A stretch of 64,000 nt of DNA, from contig DASTXR010000006.1 of assembly GCA_035765415.1 (NCBI GenBank), forward strand, positions 62,001-126,000, given 5' to 3'. The number at the start of each line of letters is the position of its first letter. Within the stretch, counting starts at the first letter, position 1. A model generated the notes under the pieces. It was not told the origin of the DNA. It did no database searches and worked only from the letters and a program-made list of their open reading frames with translations. A program made the translations under genes and the position numbers. Positions 23,201 to 29,472 of the stretch are shown here, piece by piece. Source of the stretch: CADEED01 sp035765415 (GTDB lineage Bacteria; Pseudomonadota; Gammaproteobacteria; Steroidobacterales; Steroidobacteraceae).

Positions 23201-25980
23201 AGCGTGCCGATCTGCTGCAGGTTCTTGTCGCGCAGCGCCTGCGCGACGATCTGCGGCTCGAAAACGGCGTCCGCACCGGCCTCGCCACTCCAGCAATCCG
23301 CTGTCGCCGGCGTACCGGTCAGCCAGCCATTCAACTTGTCACGCAAGTCCGCAAAATCCGTCGCCTTGATCGCGAGTCTCTGCTTCATGGCGGTTCGGCC
23401 GGCCTGCCAGGTGTAGATGGCATCTGCGAAGTCGACGCCGGTGGACCGGTCGAGCCACTCGCTCACCTGCGCTGCGTACGCCCGCAAGCGTTCCTCGTTC
23501 GTCGCCGACAGCACGAACAGCCCGGCGTCGCTGTTCTGTGTGCGAATTTCATCGTGCGGGAATTCCGCGAGCACCGCATGTGCGTTGGCGCCTCCGGAAC
23601 CGAAGCTGCTCACACCCGCGAGCAGCGGCTGGCCGCAGGTCCAGTTGCCGAGGCGCTCCTGCACATAGAGAGGAGTTCCGTCCAGGAGGATCTTCGGGTT
23701 CAGGCGCGAGAACTGGATCGACGGCGGCAATTGCCGGTGCCGCAGGCAGACCACGATCTTCAGGAGTCCCGCGAGGCCCGCAGCCGACTCGAGATGTCCG
23801 AGGTTGCTCTTGACCGAACCGATGGCGCAGGACTTGCCCGTGCCCGAATGCTCGCGACCGAAGGCGGCCTGGATCCCCTGCACTTCGATGGGATCGCCCA
23901 GCGACGTGCCCGTGCCATGGGCTTCGATGTACGACAGATCGCTCGCGGCGATCCCCGCATTTTTCCACGCGGCCTGCAACAGCTCGCTCTGCTTCTGCGG
24001 ATTGGGAACTGTCAGTCCGCCGGCGAGGCCTCCATGATTGATCGCGCTTCCCTTGATGACCGCGTGAATGCGATCGCCGTCGGCGAGCGCGCTCGCGAGT
24101 GGTTTGATCAACAGCATCACCGCGCCTTCCGAACGGACATAACCGTTGGCGCTGGCGTCGAAGGGCTTGCAACGGCCGTCGGGAGCCAGCATTCCCGCCT
24201 TGTGATAGGCGATGGAAAGATCCGGGTGACAGATCAGGTTGACTCCGCCGACGAGCGCCGCAGCGCATTCACCCGAGCGCAGCGATTGAATCGCGGTGTG
24301 CAAGGCCACCAGCGATGAGGAGCACGCCGTGTCGATGTTGAGGCTCGGGCCGGAGAAGTCGAAGAAGTACGAGAGGCGATTCGCGAGGATGGCCAGCGAG
24401 CTGCCGACGCCGTGATGCGCCTGCACTTCGAGCCCGGCTTCCTGCACCAGGCGGCTGTAGTCGCAGTTGCTGGCGCCGATGAACACGCCGGTGTTCGTGC
24501 CGCGCATCGTCGAAGGCAGGATGCCCGCGTCTTCGAGACAGGCCCAGCCGAGTTGCAACAGCATCCGCTGCTGCGGGTCGGTGATGACGGTTTCGGCGCG
24601 AGTCATGCGGAAGAAGCCGGCATCGAATGCATCGACGTCGTGAACGAACCCGCCCTGGTCGATGCCGGGCATGTCTGCTGCCGAGGGCCACGGGCCCCTG
24701 CCCTCGGGAATGCGGCCGATGAGCGAAGCCCCGGAGCTCAGCGCCTGCCACAGCGCGTCGGGCGACTCGATGCCGCCCGGCAGTTTGCAGGAAAGGCCGA
24801 CGATGGCGATGTCAGCGGCGGTGTGGCTCGTCGCCGCGGCCGGCACAGCGGGGCCCTCGGAAGCGATCGACGTGCGCGTGAGATGGTCCACCACTTTACG
24901 GACGCTGTTGTATTCGAAGAAAAAGCCGGCGGGGAATTTCTGCGCCAGCTTCTCTTCGAGCTGCTGCTGCAACTTCAGGAGGTCGGCGGAATCCAGGCCC
25001 ATTTCCATCAAGGGGCGGTCCAGGTGAAATTCGCCGGCGTCGGCGCCCAGGCGCTGCCTCACCTTGTCCTGCACGAATTGCGCGACCTCGGGAGGGTTCA
25101 ACGTCGCCGCGGAAGCTTCCGCGCTGCGACGTCGCGGCGCCCGGTGCAGGATGTCATAGGACACCAGCACGCCATGGCCCGCATTGGCGCGGTCGCGCGG
25201 GCGGTATCCCGGAAGTAGTTTGACGATGCTGGCGCCATGAGCGGCATGGAAGGCCAGGATCGGGTCCTGATTTTCCCCTTCCCGCCGGATGTACTGCTCG
25301 AGCGACGGCTCACCGTGATAGTCGCGGCACAACGTGACGCCGACGACACGATCGACGCCCGCGACCAGCGCGCAGCGTTGCAACATGAATTCGAGCAACT
25401 GGTCGCCGTAACCGAAGCTCTGCACTGCCGGATCGATGTTCACGGCCAGCAACTGGATGATCGAGCCCGAAGGCTGGTGCAGACCCGACACGGTCGCCGC
25501 GGTGTGTGCATCGAGCGCTTCGACGTCGGCGATGCGCTGGCTGTAGATCACGCCCAACACCTTGCCGGCCTTCTCCAGCACGAACTGTCCCAGTGGATAG
25601 GTTTCCAGGCGTGCACGAATCTTCTGGCGGGAACTGCGGGTGTGTTGCCAGCAGAGCTTTTCGAGCTCGCACAGTCGCGTGAGATCGCCCGGCGCCGCAG
25701 GACGCACGAAGTAGTCGCGTCGGACCAGCCTGGCCAGGCTGAAGCAGCAGCGGCTGGAATCCTGCGCATCGCGCGTCGCCGGCTCCTCGCTGAACAGGCC
25801 CACGCCGGCCGCGAGCGTGATGAACGCTTCAGCGTTGATGGGGCAGCGTTTCGCGAGCGCGGGCAGCGTGTCGACCTGGAGCTCGCGGAGCGGCTGCTGC
25901 CACTCGGCCGAGGCGCGAGACAGGTCGGCGTCATTCGGTGCGACGTCGAGAACGAGATGGAGAGTCGAGGTCATTTCCAC
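11245..25980 (-). CDS. Trans-AT polyketide synthase with GNAT loading module and beta-branching module (4911 aa)
   Basis: Giant AT-less PKS that starts the chain. Rough residues: adaptor-like region (1-80); GNAT-type loading domain (85-280); ACP (GLDSADL, 328); module 1 = KS (Cys 552, HGTGT 688), DH with intact DHRV and HPSLMDGA (1004, 1176), KR (GGAGGLG 1485, NYAAG 1624), C-methyltransferase (EIGAGTGG 1892), ACP (GLDSILIG 2135); module 2 = KS (Cys 2372), DH-like region with no catalytic His and HPSLMEGA in place of the Asp motif (2798-3063), three tandem crotonase domains (3107-3310, 3345-3533, 3572-3812), ACP with GMDSIAAVTW (3876); module 3 = KS (Cys 4145) and intact DH (DHRV 4620, HPALMDCA 4790), ending in a helical docking tail. 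Module 3 lacks KR/ACP, which open the next protein. The third crotonase resembles PksI/CurF-type ECH2 (YDTYFASGGTQ). The start is GTG at 25980 or ATG at 25974, 10 nt after the preceding stop. Confidence 0.95.
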   Translation of the reverse strand: MEMTSTLHLVLDVAPNDADLSRASAEWQQPLRELQVDTLPALAKRCPINAEAFITLAAGVGLFSEEPATRDAQDSSRCCFSLARLVRRDYFVRPAAPGDLTRLCELEKLCWQHTRSSRQKIRARLETYPLGQFVLEKAGKVLGVIYSQRIADVEALDAHTAATVSGLHQPSGSIIQLLAVNIDPAVQSFGYGDQLLEFMLQRCALVAGVDRVVGVTLCRDYHGEPSLEQYIRREGENQDPILAFHAAHGASIVKLLPGYRPRDRANAGHGVLVSYDILHRAPRRRSAEASAATLNPPEVAQFVQDKVRQRLGADAGEFHLDRPLMEMGLDSADLLKLQQQLEEKLAQKFPAGFFFEYNSVRKVVDHLTRTSIASEGPAVPAAATSHTAADIAIVGLSCKLPGGIESPDALWQALSSGASLIGRIPEGRGPWPSAADMPGIDQGGFVHDVDAFDAGFFRMTRAETVITDPQQRMLLQLGWACLEDAGILPSTMRGTNTGVFIGASNCDYSRLVQEAGLEVQAHHGVGSSLAILANRLSYFFDFSGPSLNIDTACSSSLVALHTAIQSLRSGECAAALVGGVNLICHPDLSIAYHKAGMLAPDGRCKPFDASANGYVRSEGAVMLLIKPLASALADGDRIHAVIKGSAINHGGLAGGLTVPNPQKQSELLQAAWKNAGIAASDLSYIEAHGTGTSLGDPIEVQGIQAAFGREHSGTGKSCAIGSVKSNLGHLESAAGLAGLLKIVVCLRHRQLPPSIQFSRLNPKILLDGTPLYVQERLGNWTCGQPLLAGVSSFGSGGANAHAVLAEFPHDEIRTQNSDAGLFVLSATNEERLRAYAAQVSEWLDRSTGVDFADAIYTWQAGRTAMKQRLAIKATDFADLRDKLNGWLTGTPATADCWSGEAGADAVFEPQIVAQALRDKNLQQIGTLWTKGLDVDWRSLQSGRRACTSVPTYPFARERFWIDLPAAGAAGAAVLHPLLHANVSDLYQQVYQSTFGGEEFFLADHRVNLDNRGARPVLPAVAYLEMARAAIEKALPRHPESTVLELRDTLWSQPLLVDGQKQVRIELADDPENGSAQIEFEVRGENTNVLHCEGRAAFVAVPAPARLDLDALRAQLQNAGRDTADFYDSLARMGLVYGPAHRAVTGVHQTTRQSLARLNLPDALRSSHGDYLLHPSLMDGALQAAVALVANPKSGKALLPFALDSLRIFAAPGEGAFAWIRHGVEQHDSVRKLDIDLCDELGNVCIQMRGFSVREAKGEPALLADKSGMTCIVPHWNPYFHDVNSTPRSGRVLLIASDTDAFTWLQRTHADAEQLQLPASATIEQVRDALAQRHFEHLVWVAPDVAEGQSLIEAQQGGVLAVFRIAKALLDLGFADHELAWTLITRCAQRVRKDEAIQPAHAGVFGLVGSLAKEYPQWNLNLVDVDSLESVTAARCLSLPADKRGNGLACRQGEWLRQEFAEVPELPADRPVYYRQNGVYVVIGGAGGLGEAWSRFMIERFQARMVWIGREEINDTIRAKIDSLGRLGAAPLYVRADATDLEALQRASATIAQHFPAIHGVVHSAIILQDKSVQHMDEPRFRAGLSAKVDISVNLDRVFGAQPLDFMLFFSSVLSFIRSPGQSNYAAGCTFKDSFAASLRQARPYPVKVVNWGYWGRVGIVANDAHGKSMARLGFGSIDPEEGLAALQALIGSELDQVAIVKTAGRSIEDLVPTETLVRVPAAAAGAGEPLAPVSQRRPTAPEGGLQSPAMDTLLAELLAATLAAAQFQSVPAHQRWLDSSIRFLEQRKLPAVRSLAELWSEWDSNKASWEANPNLRAQVRLVEACLKALPDLLGGRARATDVMFPGSSMQLVEGIYRDNALADHFNEVLGDTLLACAQRSNAHGIRILEIGAGTGGTTARILPALEGLAIAEYCYTDVSRAFLMHGEEHYQPLLPTLTTALFDVSKPVAPQNVDAGGFDFVIATNVLHATPRIREALRNAKALLKSQGVLLLNEISTWSLFTHLTFGLLEGWWLHEDAATRLPGSPGLTPDKWAQVLAEEGFDAIAFPAPQSHQFGQQVIAARSDGWVRQPQDAAQPAVPVADTATVPASSLPDTDSQSALREAGAAYFRKLIAATLRIQPENIELRRPLGEYGLDSILIGQLNYQLRKVFPGISSTLFFEVQTIAALVDYFLTHRKTQLQAVLPANTGTGEPAEAWPPRAPAPERGQSKEVAAGSIFDVAIVGLSGRYPKAKDLGEFWDRLANGVNCITQVPAERWKWEDHFDAEKGKPGKIYSQWGGFLDGIDEFDPLFFKIAPKEAKRMDPQERLFLQSCYHAIEDAGYTPEGLGPVGKIGVFVGVMNSRYTPQPAHYSIANRVSYFFNFQGPSMAVDTACSSSLTAIHLALESLYSGMSDCVIAGGVNLIIDAVHYQELSELTMLSSGNECRAFGEHADGFVDAEGVGAIVLKPLANAERDGDHIYGVIKGSAINAGGKTNGYTVPNPLAQAALVTLALKRARVSADHVSYVEAHGTGTALGDPIEIAGLTRAFAGAGAATQYCAIGSLKSNIGHCESAAGIAGLTKVLLQLKHGQLVPSLHSAVPNPGIDFAQTPFRVQQSLAPWVRPRRAVDGVLREVPRIAGVSSFGAGGSNAHLIVEEYRPAPVEPRTRVSALVIPLSARTPEQLRQKAQDLLEHVRAESLELADVAYTLQTGREALEERFGMVVSSVAQLTEKLQAFIAGDKDIADTRQGRVKRHQESTLAATGLPLAELLGLWVQGAQVDWQELHASPRRVSLPPYPFAKERYWVDRAPVTVPATLHPLLHANTSDLGLQRYSSTFTGREFFFVDRTLPAMAHLEMARVALERATRSSDSDSAALELRDVHWARPVALRDAGPMHIALRGHGDAIDFEVYSGQGETELVHCQGSAAFSSQPAPAKIDIGALEARMTGARLDAGAMSATRAHLIYGVSMGDRQLLAQLRLPESLAASLGDYVLHPSLMEGAMQAASGLIEGWKSTKQTPGSPISLESLHVFWPCARDMVAWIRLGAANSSDDTYIRVDIDLCDAQGRVCVQMRGVRYAATPVRVTPAAPKPVALDERKKAIAVSLAAPVIALSAAPSNANAPSARRPAVTLSNPLESASPSGLSTSLSNHGTGIHELRADAPTEQVLQALATAAASDDIKVLIVSGAVARASRELCEAIAAFPVPTIAAVQADVSGDAFLACALCDFMVLDESANYSFSSVNEWRGPTAAEEALFAERLGFARACDFLHVSTVSTGADLREKGWTCPITPREDVETRARQLAADLAGKSQTALRLLKQHLSRPFHELVRNLAAPDAPVHDLAPQPESAGGNPVESTRCFSLSTPIDAADVLVVTIGDDDVWPRDLAHGLARTIARANASSNYKAIVFACECRDFLAYAPEGAYEEFRNLLLESRLPVIGALASNARGLGWLASQFFDACVYCTESGYSFDDTVAGLPVEREAAVMFPLRFGDCLGREIVLTGAGYSGADLRRRAGAVAVAARDSVLPAALKIARDWTRRPREEVVAWKRRMTSLIRARTAAAPQWPEPGLRDEAADAPAPLAPTPVPLESNVVSAIAHPDGILVVRMEDREAKNLFSDAFVAGVREVFAHIEQTPAYKAVVLTGYDTYFASGGTQETLLAIQEGKAKFTDFKIFQLPMECRVPVIAAMQGHGIGGGWSLGMFADLVLMSEESRYVSPYMDYGFTPGAGATLIFPRQIGHDLARESLLTAHSYTGAELRSRGVSLPVFARADVLPAAMSLARKIARAARRHLAGLKWQLTHAPRAALIDTYERELAMHEQTFVGQSAVVEQIQGNFVQAGNEQVAPAAPLVATPADNVSDDDALTAVKRDVRTLLAAELQMQENDVDEDVQFIDLGMDSIAAVTWVRKINEKYKLSMLATKVYSYPTLKQLSRFITDEARQRGTLPGKPAAVVTAVVRAVAPVVPPASTPAPVTVGDPAAHRVLVSWRHGSPARAAARPATAIAVIGIAGQFPQARNVEEFWQNIAAGRSCVTEIPAQRWNIDSYYSAGAAVPGKTNSRWMGALEDYDRFDPLFFSISPTEAENMDPQQRLFLEACWHAIENAGYDADALSGSKCGVFAGCANGDYQAISPDQRLSAQGFTGGANSILAARISYFLNLQGPCLSIDTACSSSLAALAAACDSLVAGGSDLALAGGVAVMATPEMHIKTSQAGMLSPDGRCFTFDQRANGFVPGEAVGVVMLKRLADAEKDGDLIYGVIEGWGVNQDGKTNGITAPNPESQTRLQQETYDRHQIDPANIQLIEAHGTGTKLGDPIEVEGLKGSFAKYTQKKRFCALGSVKSDIGHCLAAAGIAGFIKLVLALRERQLPPTINFERLNEHIELDDSPFYVNDRLQEWTLNGADRRRAAISAFGFSGTNVHVVLAEHASANQAIRPDVAAAAPTTHLIPLSARTTTQLQQKARDLLAFIRDAQGANREKIDLSRLARTLQVGRSAMEERTGFVVSSLDELTARLQEYVDGGVRSDAGVAQRNREITRMLGEDTDLKEMIVDRWIAQQKLSKLLDLWIKGVALDWNRLHGEVKAPRMRLPLYPFARERYWIDAPDPVETVAPQAAFLHPLLHANTSDFRQQRYQSNFSGAEFFLSDHRVRLDGDVRKVLPGVAYLEMARAAMTLASAGIPPSAVLELRNTVWLKPLVVAGSTSVSITLSASDEDEGDQVAFEICSGDAQVHCQGVANFIDAQAPARIELSRLEAQMTRGTLPPARLYAAFEQMGLHYGPAHRAVVAVEAGDNQLLARLRTPAFLAATRADYLLHPALMDCALQASVSLIADIDRSPGEPIVPFAMDSLRICSPEVLTADAGMFAWIRYTPGSRAGDEIVRLDIDVCDSRGIVGVAMRGFAVRVLGSTASGFDEAFYQRMIERILNEEVSAAEAAQMG

Positions 25981-25990
25981 TGCCTGCCTG

Positions 25991-26686
25991 TCAGTTCAAC
26001 GCCGGCGTGGTCGCCAGGAAGGAGATACGTTCGTGGTCGTACTTTTCCTGGTTCACCAGCTTGGGCAGCAGCGCGAGCCCGTCATACACGAAGCCCGGCG
26101 CCGCGAGGTTGTAAACGAAGTAAGGAATGCCTGCGTCGAGATCCTGATAGAACTCGACGTCGAGCTCGCCGTTGCCGATGGGCGTGAATTTCCAGCTGTT
26201 GTTCATGCGGGTCACGCGGTGGCAGCAGTCATTGAGCGGCAGCTTGTCGGGCATCGCCGTGTACTGGATGAACACCGACTGGTCCTGCGCATCGGGCGTG
26301 AACTGTGCCCGGAGCAGGAATTCCCGTGGCGCCATGGGCGCCGGAGAATTCATGTGGAAGAAATGGATGTAGTAGCGCTCCTGCTCGTTCCACGGCTCCA
26401 CTTCCTGCCCGCTGACGCAGCCTGCATTCCACGCCGCACAGGCCTCGACCGTCCGGTCCATCATCGAGCCCACCGCGCGCACCATCGTGGATTTGATGCG
26501 TGTCTCTGCGCGATAGGTCTTGATCGTGTCGCCGGGCTGCTTGCGCTCGAAGATCTTCACGCCATCCTTTTCCATGACGAGTTTCCACTCACCCGTTCCG
26601 GAGGCCTTCCACATGAAATGCGCACCGGTGAGCAACACGGCCAGGGCCGCAAAGCTGCCCAGCAAAATTCTGAAAAACTTGCGCAT
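25991..26686 (-). CDS. Membrane-anchored START-like protein 1
   Basis: Protein of about 231 aa with an N-terminal hydrophobic anchor (FRILLGSFAALAVLLTGAHF) followed by a START/SRPBCC-like region: GTGEWKLVMEKDGVKIFERK, a central beta-rich part, and the ending LAAPGFVYDGLALLPKLV. START-family proteins bind hydrophobic ligands in a deep pocket. I chose the ATG with GGAG six bases upstream; a TTG 12 nt earlier is also open. It is one of three tandem paralogues between the oxidoreductases and the giant PKS in one apparent operon, and it ends 10 nt before the PKS start. A role in binding, shielding or handing over a lipophilic polyketide at the inner membrane is inference. Sequence similarity to its two neighbours (EWKLV..D/E.DGV.., late LP/AAP motif) is visible by eye. 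Confidence 0.8.
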   Translation of the reverse strand: MRKFFRILLGSFAALAVLLTGAHFMWKASGTGEWKLVMEKDGVKIFERKQPGDTIKTYRAETRIKSTMVRAVGSMMDRTVEACAAWNAGCVSGQEVEPWNEQERYYIHFFHMNSPAPMAPREFLLRAQFTPDAQDQSVFIQYTAMPDKLPLNDCCHRVTRMNNSWKFTPIGNGELDVEFYQDLDAGIPYFVYNLAAPGFVYDGLALLPKLVNQEKYDHERISFLATTPALN

Positions 26687-26741
26687 CCGCTTCTCCAAAG
26701 TAGATAGAGCCGGCGCTGCCGGCCGATCGGGTCCGGAAGGA

Positions 26742-27476
26742 TTAATGGGGCGAGATGAGGCCCGCGGTGACGGGCGCGTCGGCCACGCCCGGTTCCTGCA
26801 GCTCGGCGATGAACGCCGGCTGCTTGTTCTTGTATTTGTCCAGCTTCAGCAGCGCCCGGATGTTGCTGAAATTCTCGAGGATCACGGACGGCATCGCCGC
26901 GTTGGCCATGACATACGGCAGTCCGAGATCCATCTCCGAAACGGATTCCATGTTCACGCCGCCACCCGGAAGCGGTGTCAGCGTCCAGCTATTGCTCAGG
27001 TGGACTATCCTGCGGATGCCCGGGTCCGACGGCAGCTTGTGGGGCGCGGCGTTGACGTTCACGCGGACCGTCTTCGTCTGCGGATCCTGCGCGTACTGGT
27101 TGATGATCACGACTTCGAGCTCGCCCAGCGGCTGCGGCAGGCGCAGCTTGTAGGTGTCGTAGGCGTAGAACACCGGCGGCGCCGACACCTCTTCGATGCG
27201 TCGAATGTCGTAAGCCCCCAGGTCGTTGCCGGTTTCCGTTTCACTGAGGAACGCCACGACATCGGAGAGCCTCGCCTCGACGCGCATGTTCACCTTGTAT
27301 TTCAGCGCACTTTCGCCCGGGACCTTCTGCGTCGAAATCTGCACGCCGTCCGTGTCGCTGACGAGCTTCCACTCGCCCGTTCCCGAGTGGGTCCAGGCGA
27401 AGTGGGAAATGATCGCGAGCACGGTGATCGCCGCGATCGACAGCCCGCCAATCTTCAGCACCTTGGAGTTGCGCAT
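26742..27476 (-). CDS. Membrane-anchored START-like protein 2
   Basis: Paralogue of the flanking START-like proteins, about 244 aa. It has an N-terminal hydrophobic segment (IGGLSIAAITVLAIISHFAW), then HSGTGEWKLVSDTDGVQIST and the conserved block LSNSWTLTPLPGGGVNMES, matching MNNSWKFTPIGNGELDVE in paralogue 1. An alternative start lies 9 nt upstream (27485), but GAAGGA is better spaced for the 27476 ATG. The C-terminus is longer than in the paralogues. Only a few bases separate it from the end of paralogue 3, which implies co-transcription. The ligand is unknown; the pocket family suggests a lipid or polyketide. Confidence 0.8.
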   Translation of the reverse strand: MRNSKVLKIGGLSIAAITVLAIISHFAWTHSGTGEWKLVSDTDGVQISTQKVPGESALKYKVNMRVEARLSDVVAFLSETETGNDLGAYDIRRIEEVSAPPVFYAYDTYKLRLPQPLGELEVVIINQYAQDPQTKTVRVNVNAAPHKLPSDPGIRRIVHLSNSWTLTPLPGGGVNMESVSEMDLGLPYVMANAAMPSVILENFSNIRALLKLDKYKNKQPAFIAELQEPGVADAPVTAGLISPH

Positions 27477-27489
27477 CTCGAGCATCCTT

Positions 27490-28143
27490 CTAGAGTTCGC
27501 GCACTGAAACGAGACTGGCCTGGACGTACTTCTGCGTCATCACGCGCGCCCGCTGAATGCGCAGCCGGTCGAAGAGCTCGCGGGGCAGCGCGAAGTTGGC
27601 CAGTGGATAGAGGACATCCATGTCCACATCCGAGGAAACTTCCCATTCGAGCCGGCCGTCCGCGGCCGGGATGAGGCGAATGACATTGTTGAGGTGCTTG
27701 ACGCGCGCGGTGGTGCCACTGGGCGGCGCTTTCGTAGGCGCGGCCTGAACGTTGATTTCCACGTGTTTGTCCGCGCTCTGCGAATAGTTCACGAGCGCCA
27801 CGAGCTCTCGTGAGCCGAACGGCACGGGCACGTTATCCACCGCAATGTAGGAAAGGAAAACTTCCGGCGTCTCGATGCGCTCGATGACCTGGATTTCGCT
27901 TGTCGCGGAATCCACACCAAACGGATCGTCGCGCAACAGCGCCACTGCGCTCGACAAGCGGGTGTCCAGCTTCATCGTCGCCTTGACCTTGAGCAGCGCC
28001 TGGCCCGGCGTCTTCAGCGTGAAGACCTGGATCCCGTTCTCGTCACGCACGAGCTGCCAGTCGTTCGAGCCAGCGCCTTTCCAGGCGAAGTGCGCAACCG
28101 TGACGGCGACCGCGAGCGCTGCAAGGGCAATCATGGGTTTCAT
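27490..28143 (-). CDS. Membrane-anchored START-like protein 3
   Basis: First of the three START-like paralogues in transcription order, about 217 aa. The N-terminal hydrophobic segment (MIALAALAVAVTVAHFAW) precedes GAGSNDWQLVRDENGIQVFT, the same opening as the other two; later blocks include VKHLNNVIRLIPAADGRLEWE. Its start overlaps the stop of the GMC oxidoreductase gene (TGATG; a GTG three bases earlier is an alternative), so translation is probably coupled. Family knowledge supports hydrophobic ligand binding. The function in this pathway (product chaperone, membrane retention or self-protection) is not shown by the sequence. Confidence 0.8.
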   Translation of the reverse strand: MKPMIALAALAVAVTVAHFAWKGAGSNDWQLVRDENGIQVFTLKTPGQALLKVKATMKLDTRLSSAVALLRDDPFGVDSATSEIQVIERIETPEVFLSYIAVDNVPVPFGSRELVALVNYSQSADKHVEINVQAAPTKAPPSGTTARVKHLNNVIRLIPAADGRLEWEVSSDVDMDVLYPLANFALPRELFDRLRIQRARVMTQKYVQASLVSVREL

Positions 28144-29465
28144 CACGCGACTTCCGCTTCAGTTTCAACGGGGCGAATGTTCATGCTCCGCGTGGCCGGC
28201 TGCGCGGCCGCCAGGTGTTTGGCCAGCCGTTTCGCGAGGCAGATGAGCGTGAACGTCGGCGTGATCTTCACGTCGGTCATCACCGAGTGATCGCAGACAT
28301 AGAGACTGCGGATCTTCGTCTGCAGATTTTCATCGAGGTGTTCGTGGATCCGAAGCACGCCGCCGGGAATGCCCGCCATCAACTTCGTGCGGAAGATGCC
28401 CTGGGCGCCGGCGTTCTTCAGGATGCTCACCGCCACTCCTTCAGCCGCCTCCAGCTTCTGCATCTCTTCCGCCGTCAGGTGCTTGTAATACCCACCGTCG
28501 CGGCGCACATATCCGCCCATGGAGTCGTAGATCAGGATGCCCAGCGAAACGATCCTGGAGAACGAAAAGAGATGTTTCCATTTGAAGTTCGCCAGCATCA
28601 CGAGCTTGAAGAGAAAGGAGTTCATGGCGCCGTCACCGACGGAAACGCCGCTCGGAAGCTCGATGTCCTGGTTTCCGACGAAGGCGTCTTTCGCCTTCAT
28701 CCCGGGAACGATGCCGCACACCATGTATGCGGGCTTGCAGAAGAACCCGCGATCGCCGATGCCCGTGATGCCGCAATCGAAGAGCAGTTTGGGCGTCGCC
28801 AGCGAACCTGCGCTCAATACGACCTTCCTGGCGTACACCCGGCGCACCTGCGAGCGCCACACGCCGGTTTTCTGGCGGTACTCGACGCCGACGGCGCGGC
28901 CGTCTTCGACGATGACACTCTGGACCGTCGCGCGCGTGATCAGCGTGGCGCCGTGCTCGATCGCCTCGTCGACGAAAGTGCGCGCGCGCCATCGCGCCTC
29001 ATAAGAGTATTCGCCCGGCGCGCACCTGGACTGGTCGATGAGCATGAGATTTTTCTTGAACGTGTAGCCCAGCTCCCTGGCGCTGTCGCGAACCTTGATG
29101 GATTGCGGCGCCAGGAATTCATCGGGCAACTCCGCGATGGGCAGCTCCGCCCGCACCTCGGCAACCTCGGCCGAGAAATCCACACCCAGGCTCCTGAAGG
29201 TTTCCGCCGTGGGCAGCTTGCATACGCCGAAGTAGAGACTGGTCGATCCGCCGACCGTCACGGCCGTGGCGGCCTTGAGCCCCTGGCCGAGCGTATGTTC
29301 GCGGGTGACGCGGAGGATCGTCGACAACTTCTCGCGCAGTGGAGTGTTGTCCCCCTGTTCGAGGATGAGAACCTTCTTGTTCCTTTTCGCGAGCTCGCGC
29401 GCGATGGTGGCGCCGCAGGTGCCGGAACCGACAATGATTGCATCGTATCGACTGGCGTCTTTCAT
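28143..29465 (-). CDS. GMC-type FAD-dependent oxidoreductase
   Basis: The protein of 440 aa opens with an ADP-binding motif (IIVGSGTCGATIARELAK, residues 10-28) and has the flavin-contacting GGSTSLYFG segment (about 93-101) and a C-terminal VCDHSVMTD..TPTFTL block like that of GMC alcohol/sterol oxidases. Family members oxidise alcohols to aldehydes or ketones using FAD. The canonical HPxGxxRMG and NPxxT active-site motifs are poorly conserved here (TPTFT in place of NPxxT), so it may be a divergent or differently acting enzyme. It sits 7 nt after the SDR and overlaps the START-like gene that follows, within the PKS operon. Post-assembly oxidation of the reductively released product is a reasonable inference. 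Confidence 0.82.
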   Translation of the reverse strand: MKDASRYDAIIVGSGTCGATIARELAKRNKKVLILEQGDNTPLREKLSTILRVTREHTLGQGLKAATAVTVGGSTSLYFGVCKLPTAETFRSLGVDFSAEVAEVRAELPIAELPDEFLAPQSIKVRDSARELGYTFKKNLMLIDQSRCAPGEYSYEARWRARTFVDEAIEHGATLITRATVQSVIVEDGRAVGVEYRQKTGVWRSQVRRVYARKVVLSAGSLATPKLLFDCGITGIGDRGFFCKPAYMVCGIVPGMKAKDAFVGNQDIELPSGVSVGDGAMNSFLFKLVMLANFKWKHLFSFSRIVSLGILIYDSMGGYVRRDGGYYKHLTAEEMQKLEAAEGVAVSILKNAGAQGIFRTKLMAGIPGGVLRIHEHLDENLQTKIRSLYVCDHSVMTDVKITPTFTLICLAKRLAKHLAAAQPATRSMNIRPVETEAEVA

Positions 29466-29472
29466 GTGAGCC

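Noticed and set aside
21781..24318. Plus-strand open frame of 845 codons
   Set aside because: Opposite strand of KS-DH-KR coding sequence; a product of high GC third positions, with no recognisable domain.
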